Origin: Albugo candida
Lineage: Eukaryota; Oomycota; Peronosporomycetes; Albuginales; Albuginaceae
DNA length: 64,000 bases
Direction: 5' to 3'
NCBI GenBank assembly: GCA_905220665.1
Contig: CAJNAR010000030.1
Span: forward strand, 82,597-146,596
The notes under the pieces are model-generated. The model was given only the letters and a program-made list of their open reading frames with translations, was not told where the DNA came from and searched no databases. Both the position numbers and the translations under genes were made by a program. Positions 1 through 10,386 of the stretch are shown here, in pieces. How positions within the stretch are numbered: position 1 is the first letter of the stretch; each line of letters opens with the position of its first letter.

Positions 1-1124
1 GGTGCACAAACTGCGCGAGGGCTTTCGTATTGCGCGGATGAAGCAGTCGAGGTCGAAGTCCAAGCGCGGAGCATGGAGGATCTAACAAGATTTTATCAAA
101 TGATTCCGGGTAAAAGCCTCGAAATTGATTTTTATCAATCTCCATCAATGCTTCGATCGTCGGTCTCGGACGATTTTGAAGAGCTTTTGAGCGAAGTAAT
201 TGCGTTGAATCTTTATGGATTGCAAGTATACGATCTTCCAATGCTAATTCCTGCACAAGTCGCCTCAACGCCTCTACTTTTTGTCGCGATCGATCCACTG
301 CGACAATGAAACCTTTGGTCATCAAATTTGCGATATGGGTGGTCTTCCCTCCCGGTGCAGCACACATATCGAGTATATACTCACCATTTTCAGGATGGAC
401 GACATGTGCGACCAAAGCGGATGGAAATTGTTGGAGGTAAAAAACTTTACTTTCAAGCGAATTCAACGGTGGCGCGTTATGACAAACCCGTCGAATATCA
501 CTCACCGCCAGCCCACGATCTGCTCGTAAAATCTCCAAACGAGACATTCGGGTGCGTCCGACCCCAATAAATAGTTTTCGACCCCGATGCTCCTTCAGCT
601 CGCTACCTCTCAAACTTTTATGATCCAAATCAACGAGAATGTTGATACTGACGTCAGTCAAGCATCCTGCTGTGATGCACATGACTCCTCGAGCAAAAAT
701 ATCGCTACCGCGGAGAACAGCTTCTCCACAAAGGCGATCGACGATGACACAGGCTTTTTTGTCATCGTACTTAAGCGAAGATTCACGGTCGAGTGAGGGA
801 ATTTGGACGATATCGTGGAAGTAAGGGTGTTTATGGGCGCGTAGCTGCGGGTGTAATGCGCGTAATGCGGTTGAGAGTGTTTGAAGTGCATTTTGTTGGC
901 TGTTTTGCGATGTGTGGATGCGAATTGTGGTTTTTATTGGACTATGGATGAAGAAGAGAAATTTGGAACAAAGACTAGGTTTAAAGCTGCGAAAATTGCA
1001 CGTACGGATACGCCAACGCTTTTTTTATGGATTCCCACTTTAACGAACCGTAGGCGGACTCTAGTACCTGCTCTACGTCTGGTGGAAATGTCACTTGAAA
1101 ATCGTCGAAATGAATGACGTCCAT
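1..1124 (-). CDS. NSUN6: NSUN6-like tRNA (cytosine-5) methyltransferase, C-terminus cut by window edge
   Basis: Two exons: 1006-1124 (start ATG at 1124) and <1-941, separated by a 64-nt GTACGT...CATAG intron (942-1005). The N-terminal exon and the intron junction align with NSUN6 (..ALAYPP|IKTT..). A PUA domain follows (GEAVLRGSDIFARGVM), then the Rossmann methyltransferase core with SAM motif I (ILDMCAAPGGKTTHIA) and motif IV DPPCSALG, which carries one of the two conserved cysteines of the RsmB/NOP2 family. The second (TC motif) cysteine lies beyond the window. NSUN6 methylates the acceptor end of certain tRNAs. The gene lies 80 bp upstream of the MVD stop on the same strand. The family call rests on PUA plus motif order; other NSUN members lack this PUA placement. 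Confidence 0.9.
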
Positions 1125-1204
1125 CGAGTTGTGTACGTTACATTAGGACGTTAACATATAATAAGGCTACTGCCTTGATGATGCTACACTTGAACGTTTA
1201 CTTC

Positions 1205-2543
1205 CTACTTGCGCATGCAAAGACTCCCGATGATTGCGGCGGCTATAACGGTGCCCAACCCGATTGAATAGACGCTTCTACTCCATTCCATAATCCTGTT
1301 GACTCGTTCTTTGACAGGAAGCCTCCGTGGAAGTCCATTCTTCTCATCAATCAGGCTTTCTATCTCGTCCAGCTTTTGAGGACCAGAGCCCACACACGAG
1401 ATGTAAAATCGACTAATCCCATTTCTGAAGCTCGCCTTTCGCATCATATCACCGAGCTTACGCACTTTGGGTTGTAATGCCGTTGAATCCATGCGGAAAT
1501 TGAGACTTGAAGAAGCTTGGAAAGGAATCTTTGTATGACCTGAGTATACCAATTGGAGTAATTCCACGAGTTCCTCAAGATACTCGCGTGTGGTATACAC
1601 GACCGCATTTGGTCCAGCGTCGAAAGTATACGCAGCGCGAAGTCGACCATCCTCTGAGATATTATTGTATGAGTGGATAAGGGCAATTATATGCTGAGAG
1701 GTCGCGTTCATATAAAAGATCGGAGGTTGGGTATCGAGACATATCGCGTGAAACTGATTACTGTCTTGCATCATGATTTTTCCGAATTGATTGAAATCTT
1801 TTTTCAAAAACGCACTTTCCATCATGCTCATCCTTTCGGGCACAACTAATGAATTGCATCAGATTTGTATGTTTCATTCAAACGTTCGACTTACTTTGCG
1901 ATGTTCGAAACGGAAGTAACGCACTGGTTCGTTTAGACATTTGCATTCCAAACGTACTGCTTGTTTCCTTTTCTCTCTCATTGACCACACAAATAACCGC
2001 ACACAGCTCGGGCCAAGACAACGCATCGGCAACAGGAACAGCTTTCGAAGATTCAGAGTTTGTCCCTTTGTCCCACCGTACCAAACCTCCAAATAGACTG
2101 CGACACGCACTGCCAGAACCTTGTCTAGCGATGATACTTAATTTGTCGAGGTGTACACGAAGGTCCAGTAATTGGGCTAACGTGTACACTAAAGACGCGT
2201 ATCCCGCAGCAGAGGAAGCCAATCCGGCTCCAGTAGGAAACGAGTTTTCTGTAACGATGTGGAAATGCATTTTATACCACTTTGGATCGTCTGAGAGAGC
2301 TTTGACCAGCTCAATGACCGCAATGGCACGGGACGGTAGCTGGGATAGCTCCTGACCATTCAGCCACATTCGTGTATCAGAGAAACTCTCATCGGCTGCA
2401 ATGGTGGTTTTTGCGTATAATAGTGTAGGATCGAGGGTCACACTAATAGAGCTATTGAGAGGAGTGTTGAGCACGGGGTTTTCTTTCCCCCAATACTTAA
2501 TTACAGCGATGTTTGTGGGTGAAGCACATGTGACTACTTTCAT
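1205..2543 (-). CDS. MVD: Mevalonate diphosphate decarboxylase with a C-terminal hydrophobic tail
   Basis: Exons 1895-2543 and 1205-1845 with a 49-nt intron (1846-1894, GTAAGT...TTAG) give 429 residues. This GHMP-kinase fold enzyme makes isopentenyl diphosphate from mevalonate 5-diphosphate, ATP-dependently, in the sterol/isoprenoid pathway. Visible motifs are the N-terminal SPTNIAVIKYWGK, the ATP loop PTGAGLASSAAGYASL, RSLFGGLVRW and DSNQFHAICLDTQPP. The intron joins ..LLPFRTSQ to IVPERM, matching the family alignment across the junction. Unlike the usual roughly 400-residue enzyme, it carries about 33 extra residues ending in a strongly hydrophobic run (VYSIGLGTVIAAAIIGSLC) followed by MRK, which looks like a tail anchor. 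Start is the only ATG that keeps the conserved N-terminus. Confidence 0.95.
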
Positions 2544-2645
2544 ACTTTTTTATTTTTAAATGCACCAATTAAAAGATTGTATTTATACATTCTCGATTCT
2601 GATTGATCAGTTTACGACGTGGTAATACTGGTTGCTGCGTTTCTG

Positions 2646-3026
2646 TTACATTTTTTTGCGTGCACTCGGATTCGAATTAACAGCGTTCGGGCTTAAATTT
2701 GCAAAGTGCGACCGGTGGCTTGTGAACTCTTGAGCTTCCTCAGGGCGATATCGATCCGTAACGGGTGTTTCACGACGATGTTTATCAAAATTGAGTTCAG
2801 GATTGTACATAAGCGCGTGCACGTTATAATAGGCCAAAAGACCGAATGCTAGTGTGACACAACAAATAAGTGGATAAATTTCAGGATCGCGCACTGGGAT
2901 CATCTTGAACTTGCGTTGCGCGCCACCGAACTGAGGCTTTGGATCGCCGATAAACATTGGGATTTTTGCCTGAATCTCATTGGGTTTTGGCGAAGCTGCA
3001 CGGAGGAACTGGAGGTATTTGGTCAT
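2646..3026 (-). CDS. B12D/NDUFA4 (MLRQ)-like small mitochondrial membrane protein
   Basis: Single exon, 126 residues, ATG at 3026. The centre resembles the B12D/MLRQ family: a basic stretch, then RDPEIYPLICCVTLAFGLLAYYNVH, one membrane segment, then an NPELNFDKHRR motif matching the family's 'NPEV...K' end of helix. In other eukaryotes these proteins are small accessory subunits of respiratory complex I or IV in the inner mitochondrial membrane. The N-terminal 35 and C-terminal 50 residues are longer than the plant B12D core. It lies 102 bp upstream of the MVD start on the same strand. The family assignment is from recalled similarity in about 45 residues, so the exact complex is uncertain. 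Confidence 0.65.
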   Translation of the reverse strand: MTKYLQFLRAASPKPNEIQAKIPMFIGDPKPQFGGAQRKFKMIPVRDPEIYPLICCVTLAFGLLAYYNVHALMYNPELNFDKHRRETPVTDRYRPEEAQEFTSHRSHFANLSPNAVNSNPSARKKM

Positions 3027-3439
3027 TTTGCGTTATGAGGAGGAAAGTGTTGCTGTGCATAATGTGACATCTGGCGTGAAAAGATCGTGACGCGACATGC
3101 GAAACGACCAGTATTATAAGACGCATGAAACTCGTTCGCGTGTGTTCGTTCGTGTTCTCGAAGTGGGGGCCTCAAAGGAGGGGTCGGTGGTGTTTCGATA
3201 TATGAATCGTGGAGCTACGGTTTCGTGAATTGAGCTGAATTAACGGCGAAGAAAGCGATTGAGTCAGGAAATTCAAAGATTGGGTGTAAGCAAACGTGAT
3301 CGATAGATTTGTATATAGCGTTTTGTCTGGTGGGTAGAAGCAATTCGATTGGTGAAAATACGCTCCTGTGTGACCAAACTCGGTGTATTGGGCATGTAAT
3401 CCTTGTTAAGTACGCAGTACACTATATGAATGCTGCACC
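3027..3439. other. Intergenic, between B12D-like start and RPL11 stop
   Basis: 413 bp without a convincing gene. It must hold the promoter of the B12D-like gene and the 3' UTR of RPL11, both on the minus strand. A minus-strand open frame at 3273-3482 overlaps the RPL11 terminal exon in another frame and is not supported. Confidence 0.5.
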
Positions 3440-4298
3440 TTACTTGTCGAGAACAATTCCTTCGTACTTTGTTTGAAACCAATTGATGGCATCGTCTTTA
3501 CGAAGACGGTGAGGTGCACCAATACGTGACTGTTGAATCTTTCGATGTGACACTCGTGCACCAGGTCGCGAAAGCACCACGAAGAAATCCATTCCGTAAA
3601 TACCAGTCGATGGATCGTACTTAATACCGAGATCTATGTGCTCCTGAATACCGAACCCAAAGTTTCCAGTATCGGAGAAATTTTTCCGCTTCAACTCGTA
3701 TTCCTTGACTTTCAGACCTCGATCTAAAATTTCAGATGCCATTTCGCCCCGGACGGTTACATGACATGAAATTTTTTCATTCCTTCGAATTCCAAAGGAG
3801 CGGACCGTGTATCGTGCTGCGACAGTACACAAAAGTATTAGTCAGAATGGATCACAGCAAGCTAATAATAAATAGGGTCATAGGGTAACAGCGTCGGCCT
3901 TTTTGAAGCCTACGCGATCGGGGATCCTTGAACCCGGAAAGGTAGCGTTTATTTAGACCACATCTCCCTAAAGCAGATCGATGCTTCAGAGAGCGATTGT
4001 ACATCGCGTGGTCTCGGGTAAGTAGCCCGTTAAGGCACTTTCTCGCCGGGTTCCCACCGTATGCTTTTGGGACCTGGAACCCATCGGCTTACCCTTGGAA
4101 TAGACCGGTTTCTGTCCGGTCAATTGCTCCAAAACTCGAGCGGCACGTGTGAGCTTATCGCCCGATTCACCCACGCAACAGTTGATCACTAACTTGTCGA
4201 CTTTGATTTCTCGCATTGCATTGTTGCTCTTTTTGTCTCCGGCCTGAACCACACACATTAATGCGGTATGAAATGACGAAGGTTGCGGAACGTACCAT
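3440..4298 (-). CDS. RPL11: 60S ribosomal protein L11 (uL5)
   Basis: Three coding exons: 4296-4298 (only the ATG), 4093-4243 and 3440-3816, with introns of 52 nt (4244-4295) and 276 nt (3817-4092). The spliced protein has 176 residues, close to the 178 of human RPL11. Hallmarks are [48 protein letters not shown] and [20 protein letters not shown], continuous across both junctions. It sits in the central protuberance of the 60S subunit and contacts 5S rRNA. Placing the initiator methionine alone in the first exon is supported by ATG|GTACGT and the acceptor GGTTCAG|GCC. The second intron is five times the local norm and can fold (see separate entry). Confidence 0.96.
3817..4092 (-). other. Long structured intron 2 of RPL11, possible snoRNA host
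   Basis: At 276 nt this is the longest intron seen here. On the sense strand a 7-bp stem (AGACCAC with GTGGTCT) encloses two smaller hairpins. AAATAA follows directly and fits the ANANNA H-box pattern. A second GC-rich hairpin (CTACC...CCGGG / CCCCG...GTAGG) comes next. No clear ACA box follows at the expected distance, and I see no C/D pair. Ribosomal-protein introns often host snoRNAs, so this is a candidate only. Confidence 0.25.
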
Positions 4299-4933
4299 TT
4301 TTGTGTGCTACTACGCGTCAAGGATTCCCAAAATGGTTTGTTTGTTTGTTTTGGTTGGTGGATAGCGAGGGGCTTTTATTAGGAAATATGGAGTAGATTA
4401 CGGAAGGTGTTCCCAACGTGGAAGAAAGCATTTTGTGCGTAAAAAACGAGCATTTATTGAAGTTAAATGAGAAGAACTGAAAAGCCGGGATTAACGATGA
4501 GGAAATGACTATTCTCGCGTATCTATTTCAGTTGCTTTTGGGCAACTTTGTGAACAGCAACTCTGTAGTGATACATTCTGTCAACATCAATGTGTCTGAA
4601 GATAATGAATCGCGATCGTGAAGTAAATAATGTATTCACATTTAATTATAAATGTGTCGATACGAGCCTTGTACAAACGTGCTATCATTTTGATCTTACT
4701 TTACTTAGATTCGCATACACACCATACAATACACAAAATCCAAAAACCGGTAAAGTTTGCAACTGAGCAAGTTATTTGAAATCACTCGGATTGGCTAGCG
4801 TAGAAAACAATCTCTTGTATTGGCTATTAATGACAAACAATTCATTGACACGTGTTAGTTTGCTGCTCCTTTGCTCAATAAACGCTCTGTGCCGTTCATT
4901 ATCCGAATTCTGTCTCAATCGTGACATTGGACA
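4299..4933. other. Intergenic between RPL11 and HYOU1, with one possible orphan exon
   Basis: 635 bp between divergent genes. On the minus strand, a TTATCTTCAG acceptor near 4597 opens a 23-residue frame (HIDVDRMYHYRVAVHKVA.. then stop near 4529). It reads like a terminal exon, but no matching upstream exon was found. The rest is probably the shared promoter of RPL11 (minus) and HYOU1 (plus), AT-rich near 4620-4700. Confidence 0.4.
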
Positions 4934-7753
4934 ATGAAACGTACTACTACTCATAGTCGGGGATGGCTCACCTCACCCACTCGTGCCATCTCCGCCTTTC
5001 TTTTCCTACTTCATAGTTGCTCTCAACAATGTGTGGTACACGCCAAAGTCGCCGGCCTTGATTTCGGCGGCGAGTACTTCAAAGTCGCGCTTGTTAAACC
5101 AGGCACACCCTTCGAAATCGTGACCAATGTCCACAGTAAGCGAAAGACGGAAACAATGGTTGCATTCGATGGCGAAGAACGTATCTATGGAGCTGATGCC
5201 GATACGATTGGTGTCCGTCGTCCTCACACCGGATACGCTCAAATTCGCCGTTTTCTAGGATCGAGTTTGGATCATCCTGGAGTTCTGTCCCTAGTTACAC
5301 AAGAATACTTTCCGTATACCTTAAAATTGAATGAGAAACGGGGGACGATTCATTTAGAGCATGAAAATGAGCAATTGTATCACGCCGAAGAAGTTGTGGC
5401 TATGGTCTTTTCACATGTGCGCCAAATCACGGATGTGTTCGCAGAGAGCGACGTCAAAGACTACGTCATTACCGTGCCCGATTACTACACTCAGGCGCAA
5501 CGACAAGCAGTATTGGATGCTGCTGAAATCTCTGGTTTGCGTGTGCTCTCTTTAATCAATGAGAATACTGCGGCTGCCCTACAATTGTGTATCCACACCA
5601 GTATGGAACCCAACGAACGCAAACGTGTGATGTTTTATAATCTAGGGTCAACCTCATTACAAGTAAGCATCGCGGAATTTTACAGTTATGTGGTTCCAGT
5701 GGGCTCATCGTCGAATAAAACGGTAATTGGATTTTCAGTCCTTTCGAAGGCGTGGGATGAACATCTCGGAAGCAGCAAGATTGACCTTCGTCTAGCCGAA
5801 TATCTCGCACGTGTCTTTAATGAACAAGTTCTTCATAATAAACAAGATGTCCGAACACTTCCCAAAGTTATGGCCAAATTGCGTGCACAAGCCAAAAAAA
5901 CAAAAATCGTACTTAGTGCGAATGAAGAGATTCCAGTCGTGATGCAATCGTTACTTGATGACTACGATTTGAGAACGGTTGTGACTCGTACTTTATTGGA
6001 AGAAATCAGTAAAGATCTCTTAGATCAAGTTCTCGGTCCAGTAGAGGAAGCACTCCGAAAAGCAAACTTAACACGTGGCGATATCCAAGACGTCGAACTT
6101 ATCGGTGGTGGTGTGCGCATGCCTAAAGTACAGAGTCTGCTAAAAGAGTTCTTCAATGTACAAGAGCTTGGAGCGCATCTGAATGGAGACGAAGCTATGG
6201 CACTTGGTGCTGCATTCCGCGCCGCCAACTTGAGCAACTCCTTCCGAGTGCGACCAATTCATATGACTGATATCTCAACTTACGCTATTGGCGCTCGTTT
6301 GGCTGATATACATCTTGAAGATGAAAAAGAGTCGACTTGGGCCAAGCACGCGCCGCTGTTTACTACTGCACACCGATTGGGCGCACGTAAAGCCGTGAGC
6401 TTGACACATGCGCGCGATATGACCTGTACATTCCATTATAACGAGCCGTCGAGCTTGCCGAAGGGAGTTTCTACTCACATTGGAAAGTTCTCAATCACTG
6501 GAATTAAGGACTTTTACACGCAACATTTGGAGAAAAATTTAGGTGAACCGAAGGTTTCGCTAACGTTTTCATTGGATTCGAGCGGAATTGTGTCAATTAT
6601 AAAGGCGGAAGCTACTTTAGAGGAGGAATACGAGGTGGAAGTCGAAGTTCCCGTCGAGAAGAAGGAAGAGACGCAAAGCGCAACTACAGATGCTGACGCC
6701 GACGCTGTAAAAGAAAAAATCGATTCTACTGAAGAAAAAACTGGAGACGCTGATAAAACCGAGGAAAAGGATGCAAACGTTGAAGAAAAAGTTGAAAAGG
6801 AGGAAGAAAAAGTGGAAGAAAAAGTGGAGAAAGTGATGCAAAAGCGAAAGCGAACACTCCGTTCGGCGCTTTCGGTCAAGCTTGTCGAAGAAAGATTGGG
6901 TGAAAATAACGCTATTATGAGTATTCTACCAATGAGCTCCTCGGACAAAAGTGACTCGATCAAACTATTGCGCGAAATGGAAGCCGCTGATAATAAACGC
7001 AAAGCCAATTTGGATGCAAAAAATCGTCTTGAAGCTTTTGTCTACAGTGCGCGTGATTCATTGGAAAGTGACCAAGACGCCATTAGTCAAGTTACGCTTC
7101 CCGAGCAAGTAAATGCGATTTTGATCAAATTGGAAGCCGCTGAGGAATGGCTGTACGAAGACGGCGATAAAGCGGAGGCTTCCGAGTATCAAGCCAAGCT
7201 TTCAGAGATCGAGACGGAATTGGATGCGATCTTATTCCGAGTATCGGAAAAAACCGATTTTCCAAGCATTATTGAGGATGCAAAAAAACTTGCGCTCAGT
7301 ATGAAAGCCAAACTGAGTGATTGGGCGGAAATGCGACCGTGGATTACCGAACAAGAGCAAAGTGACGCTCGTGCGCGTGTGGAAGAATTGGAGACGTATC
7401 TGGAGGAAGCCGTGACAAAGCAAAAGGATCATCCCCCACATGAACCGCCTCTTGTCACGTCAGCCAATGTAAAGAAGCAAATGCAGCAAGTCAAACGGCT
7501 TATTGATCGACTTGCAAAGAAACCAAAGCCAAAGCCTGTGAAGGATGTCAATGCGACCGAGACTGCGAGCAAGGAAGGGGAAGCCGGTGAGACCGAGGTC
7601 AAGACTGAGACTGAGACTGAGACTGAGACTGGGACTGAGGCCGGAACTGAGACTGAGGCCGGAGCTGAGAAGGAAGCCGGAACTGAGAATGAGGCCGAGA
7701 GCGAGAGCGAGAGCAAAACTGAAGGAACTGTGGACGGCCATGAGGATTTGTGA
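4934..7753 (+). CDS. HYOU1: ER Hsp70-like chaperone HYOU1/GRP170/LHS1
   Basis: Single exon, 939 residues. A signal peptide (hydrophobic AISAFLFLLHSCSQQ, cleaved near HAKVAG) precedes an Hsp70 ATPase domain starting GLDFGGEYFKVALVKPG, with VPDYYTQAQRQAVLDAAEISG and ELIGGGVRMPKVQ. The peptide-binding half has a long acidic insertion (about residues 555-635, Glu/Lys/Asp-rich), typical of GRP170, followed by a helical lid. The C-terminus is a low-complexity (ET)n/(EA)n tract (from an ACTGAG repeat near 7608-7640) ending HEDL, a plausible ER-retrieval signal of the K/HDEL kind. The protein assists folding in the ER and acts as exchange factor for BiP. The acidic tract makes spurious open frames on the opposite strand. 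Confidence 0.95.
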   Translation: MKRTTTHSRGWLTSPTRAISAFLFLLHSCSQQCVVHAKVAGLDFGGEYFKVALVKPGTPFEIVTNVHSKRKTETMVAFDGEERIYGADADTIGVRRPHTGYAQIRRFLGSSLDHPGVLSLVTQEYFPYTLKLNEKRGTIHLEHENEQLYHAEEVVAMVFSHVRQITDVFAESDVKDYVITVPDYYTQAQRQAVLDAAEISGLRVLSLINENTAAALQLCIHTSMEPNERKRVMFYNLGSTSLQVSIAEFYSYVVPVGSSSNKTVIGFSVLSKAWDEHLGSSKIDLRLAEYLARVFNEQVLHNKQDVRTLPKVMAKLRAQAKKTKIVLSANEEIPVVMQSLLDDYDLRTVVTRTLLEEISKDLLDQVLGPVEEALRKANLTRGDIQDVELIGGGVRMPKVQSLLKEFFNVQELGAHLNGDEAMALGAAFRAANLSNSFRVRPIHMTDISTYAIGARLADIHLEDEKESTWAKHAPLFTTAHRLGARKAVSLTHARDMTCTFHYNEPSSLPKGVSTHIGKFSITGIKDFYTQHLEKNLGEPKVSLTFSLDSSGIVSIIKAEATLEEEYEVEVEVPVEKKEETQSATTDADADAVKEKIDSTEEKTGDADKTEEKDANVEEKVEKEEEKVEEKVEKVMQKRKRTLRSALSVKLVEERLGENNAIMSILPMSSSDKSDSIKLLREMEAADNKRKANLDAKNRLEAFVYSARDSLESDQDAISQVTLPEQVNAILIKLEAAEEWLYEDGDKAEASEYQAKLSEIETELDAILFRVSEKTDFPSIIEDAKKLALSMKAKLSDWAEMRPWITEQEQSDARARVEELETYLEEAVTKQKDHPPHEPPLVTSANVKKQMQQVKRLIDRLAKKPKPKPVKDVNATETASKEGEAGETEVKTETETETETGTEAGTETEAGAEKEAGTENEAESESESKTEGTVDGHEDL

Positions 7754-8044
7754 GTTAATTTGCAATAAACACACTTTGCCTGGCTAATTTCGTAAAGTTA
7801 CTTTTTTCGAGCTTGTTATTGCGAGATTTTGTTGTGGAAGTGTAAAGAAGCGTATAAAGGAGATGGTGTGTAAATAGTAAAAGTAGACGTGTTAGATTTG
7901 TAGAGAATGGGTTGCAAGTTGATTGGTCAAGAAGCATTGTGATGTGGGTGGGGTGATAGATTATGAGAGGCCTCCTCTTTGTTTTGATATTTGACGGATA
8001 AGTCAATTGTCTCAATTCCAAATTCTGGTCCGAAGCGAATTATA

Positions 8045-8752
8045 ATGTCGGAAACAGAAATCGCGCAATTCGAATCGGAAGCGGCTGAATTTCATACCAC
8101 CACACAAACGTCACATGAGGCTTCTAATGTGGAAACGAGTTCGGCTGTAGACGCTGAGATTGAAGACATGAAACGTCGCGTGAAGGAAATGGAGGAAGAA
8201 GCCGCGAAACTGAGTGAAATGCAATCGCAAGTCGAAAGTCAAATGGGAAAAAATACCGCATCCTCTCTCAATGAACTCAATGCGAGTGCTTCGGGAGCTT
8301 CCAGCCACGCGATTGGATCCAATTCCAATACTTCCACCAATCCGAATGGAGGAAACAACACCGCGTTGGATGATTCGTCCGTTTACGTGGGTCAAGTGGA
8401 TTATGGGAGTACACCGGAAGAGTTACAAGCGCTGTTCCAATCTTGTGGTACAATCAATCGTGTCACGATTTTGTGTGACAAATTCACGGGACAACCGAAA
8501 GGGTACGCTTATATTGAATTCGCCAGTAAAGACGCCGTGGAGAGTGCTTTATTATTAAATGATACAATGTTTCGAGGACGACAACTCAAAGTAACACCAA
8601 AACGACAAAACGTGCGTGGATTTAACTATACACGTGGTGGTCGTGGATCTATGCGCGGTCGTATGAACGGTAGAGGCCGAGGCGGTCGTGGTCGGTCCAT
8701 GGGACGAATTGGTTTTCGTGGAAGAGGGCGAGGTTTCCACCCTTATTACTAA
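8045..8752 (+). CDS. PABPN1: Nuclear poly(A)-binding protein PABPN1/PABP2
   Basis: 235 residues from the ATG at 8045; the upstream in-frame open stretch (from 7991) has no ATG. Order: acidic N-terminus, coiled coil (about residues 37-68; [19 protein letters not shown]) that stimulates poly(A) polymerase in homologues, Ser/Asn-rich linker, one RRM (about 112-188) with RNP2 VYVGQVDY and RNP1 KGYAYIEF, and an RGG-rich tail ending FHPYY. The arrangement and spacing are those of PABPN1, which binds growing poly(A) tails in the nucleus and sets their length. The Arg-Gly tail is the usual target of arginine methylation and carries the nuclear signal. Confidence 0.95.
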   Translation: MSETEIAQFESEAAEFHTTTQTSHEASNVETSSAVDAEIEDMKRRVKEMEEEAAKLSEMQSQVESQMGKNTASSLNELNASASGASSHAIGSNSNTSTNPNGGNNTALDDSSVYVGQVDYGSTPEELQALFQSCGTINRVTILCDKFTGQPKGYAYIEFASKDAVESALLLNDTMFRGRQLKVTPKRQNVRGFNYTRGGRGSMRGRMNGRGRGGRGRSMGRIGFRGRGRGFHPYY

Positions 8753-9200
8753 ATGAGAAGTGTATAAGGTGAAGGTAGTAAATGCTAGCTCAAACTTGAA
8801 CTTGAAAAAAAAAGCACATGAAAAAAAAATCAGTGACATTTTCCATAGACAAAAAAACATATCAGTCACATTGCATCCAGCAACAAACGTGCTAAAAGAA
8901 AATCACATGCATCCTTAGATTCATATAGCCCAAGTGGGGACTTAATGCAAGCTCTGCTTCCTTCCTTTTCACTATCATGCCCAACTTTAAGGTGTACATC
9001 GCACCTTAACCCTTCCATCCGTCGAGCGACGACATAGAGGTACCACATTGCGGGTACCTCCACCGGTTTTGCAATCTGTCCCTAAACGTCTCAAGTCTTT
9101 AAAAAGGTCACACAATCAGAACGCGTTGCGTCCCAATTCAACTCTACCAATTCGCACTCTATAGACTTTGATTCATTTTCGATACTAAAAACAAAATAAA
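8753..9200. other. Intergenic, PABPN1 3' region and STRAP promoter
   Basis: 448 bp. A-rich runs (AAAAAAAA near 8804-8829) follow the PABPN1 stop, and a pyrimidine-rich stretch with ACAAAATAAA precedes the STRAP ATG. Minus-strand open frames here lack ATG support or family likeness. No RNA gene or repeat seen. Confidence 0.5.
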
Positions 9201-10275
9201 ATGACTGCAAATGACAATTCAACTCCTCTCAGCCTTTCGCCTCCGACTTTTATTCCATCGACGCGTCAGATCCCAATCGTATGTCCGGGTCATTCTCGTC
9301 CCCTTGCAGAGCTTCAGTACAGCTCCATCACAACCGATGGCGTCTTCTTGATCTCTGCTTGTCATGACAAACTTCCAATGTTGCGACATGGACACACAGG
9401 CGATTGGATTGGTACATTCCAAGGTCATAAAGGTGCTGTGTGGAGTGCACAATTGAATAATGACGCGACATTAGCAGCAACCGGTTCTGCCGATTTTAGT
9501 GTAAAGTTGTGGGACGCTATTTCAGGCGATCTGATCGCGACATTGGAGCATCGACATGTGGTCAAAAGCGTCGCATTCACACCGGATGGGAGTCGTCTCA
9601 TCACTGGAGGACATGAGCGCATTCTTCGTGTTTTCGATCTTGGTCCCATCATCGCTCAGCGTGAGGCGATTCATCCAATTGCCACGTGTGAGCTTCATAC
9701 GAAAGAAATCATTCGTAAAGTCGTCACTATATCCGATACAATTGTGGTCACAGGTCAAGTGGATGGAACCATAAGTGTGTGGAATGTGGAGACTAAAGAA
9801 TTGCAAAAATCCTTCAAAGTCGACGGTCAGGATACAGGTGGAATAATGGATATGGAGAGTTCCCGGAATGGTGAGATTTTAACGGTGGCTGCAGGGAATA
9901 AGGTTGGTGTATTGATTTCGTCATTGTCGTTGACTGATGGTGTTGATTCAGGTCGCATTCTTCGATATCGCGAGAGATTACGCGTTGAATGCTTCGTTTG
10001 TGATGCCGATATCATTCAAAGAAGAAGGTGGGGCGTCGTTGCATCCCACGGAATCCAAGTTCATCGCTGGCGGATCGGATACGTGGGTGCGTGTATTTGA
10101 GTATCAGACAGGTGAGATGATAGAATGCCATAAAGGACACCACGGACCGATTCGATGTCTTCGATATGCACCTTTGGGCGATACTTTTGCCACTGGATCG
10201 GAAGACGGAACCATTCGAATATGGCAGACAGGATCCAGTGTTAAGACTGCTGCTTCTTCAGTAAATGCTGTCTGA
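9201..10275 (+). CDS. STRAP: STRAP/Unrip-like WD40 protein
   Basis: Exons 9201-9902 and 9952-10275 with a 49-nt intron (GTTGGT...TTCAG) give 341 residues made almost wholly of WD40 repeats. Diagnostic stretches shared with STRAP are [51 protein letters not shown] and [20 protein letters not shown] followed by DGTIRIWQT. In animals STRAP joins the SMN complex and modulates TGF-beta receptor signalling; the first role is the likelier one in an oomycete. Removing the intron restores the repeat at [13 protein letters not shown]; unspliced, the frame runs into junk. It converges with the nucleotidyltransferase gene, stops 111 bp apart. Confidence 0.92.
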
Positions 10276-10386
10276 CTCGTGCGATTGATAGAGTCACAAG
10301 TATAAACAGCAATTGAATACCGTAATCTCCATTCGTTTTTATGATGCTTGAGCGTGGTCGATGGTTCCATAATCGTACGCTATTAG

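Noticed and set aside
3841..3960. tRNA-like T arm (GGTTCAAGGATCC) in the RPL11 intron
   Set aside because: The loop is too long, no matching acceptor, D or anticodon arm could be built, so it is not a tRNA gene.
4772..4954. Minus-strand open frame overlapping the HYOU1 start
   Set aside because: Overlaps the HYOU1 initiation region antisense, has no recognised motif and would occupy that gene's promoter.
6514..7008. Ser/Phe-rich minus-strand frames opposite HYOU1
   Set aside because: Complement of the acidic Glu/Lys-rich codons of HYOU1; low-complexity shadow frames.
8866..9063. Minus-strand frame between PABPN1 and STRAP
   Set aside because: No family likeness or signal peptide, and it lies in expected UTR/promoter sequence.
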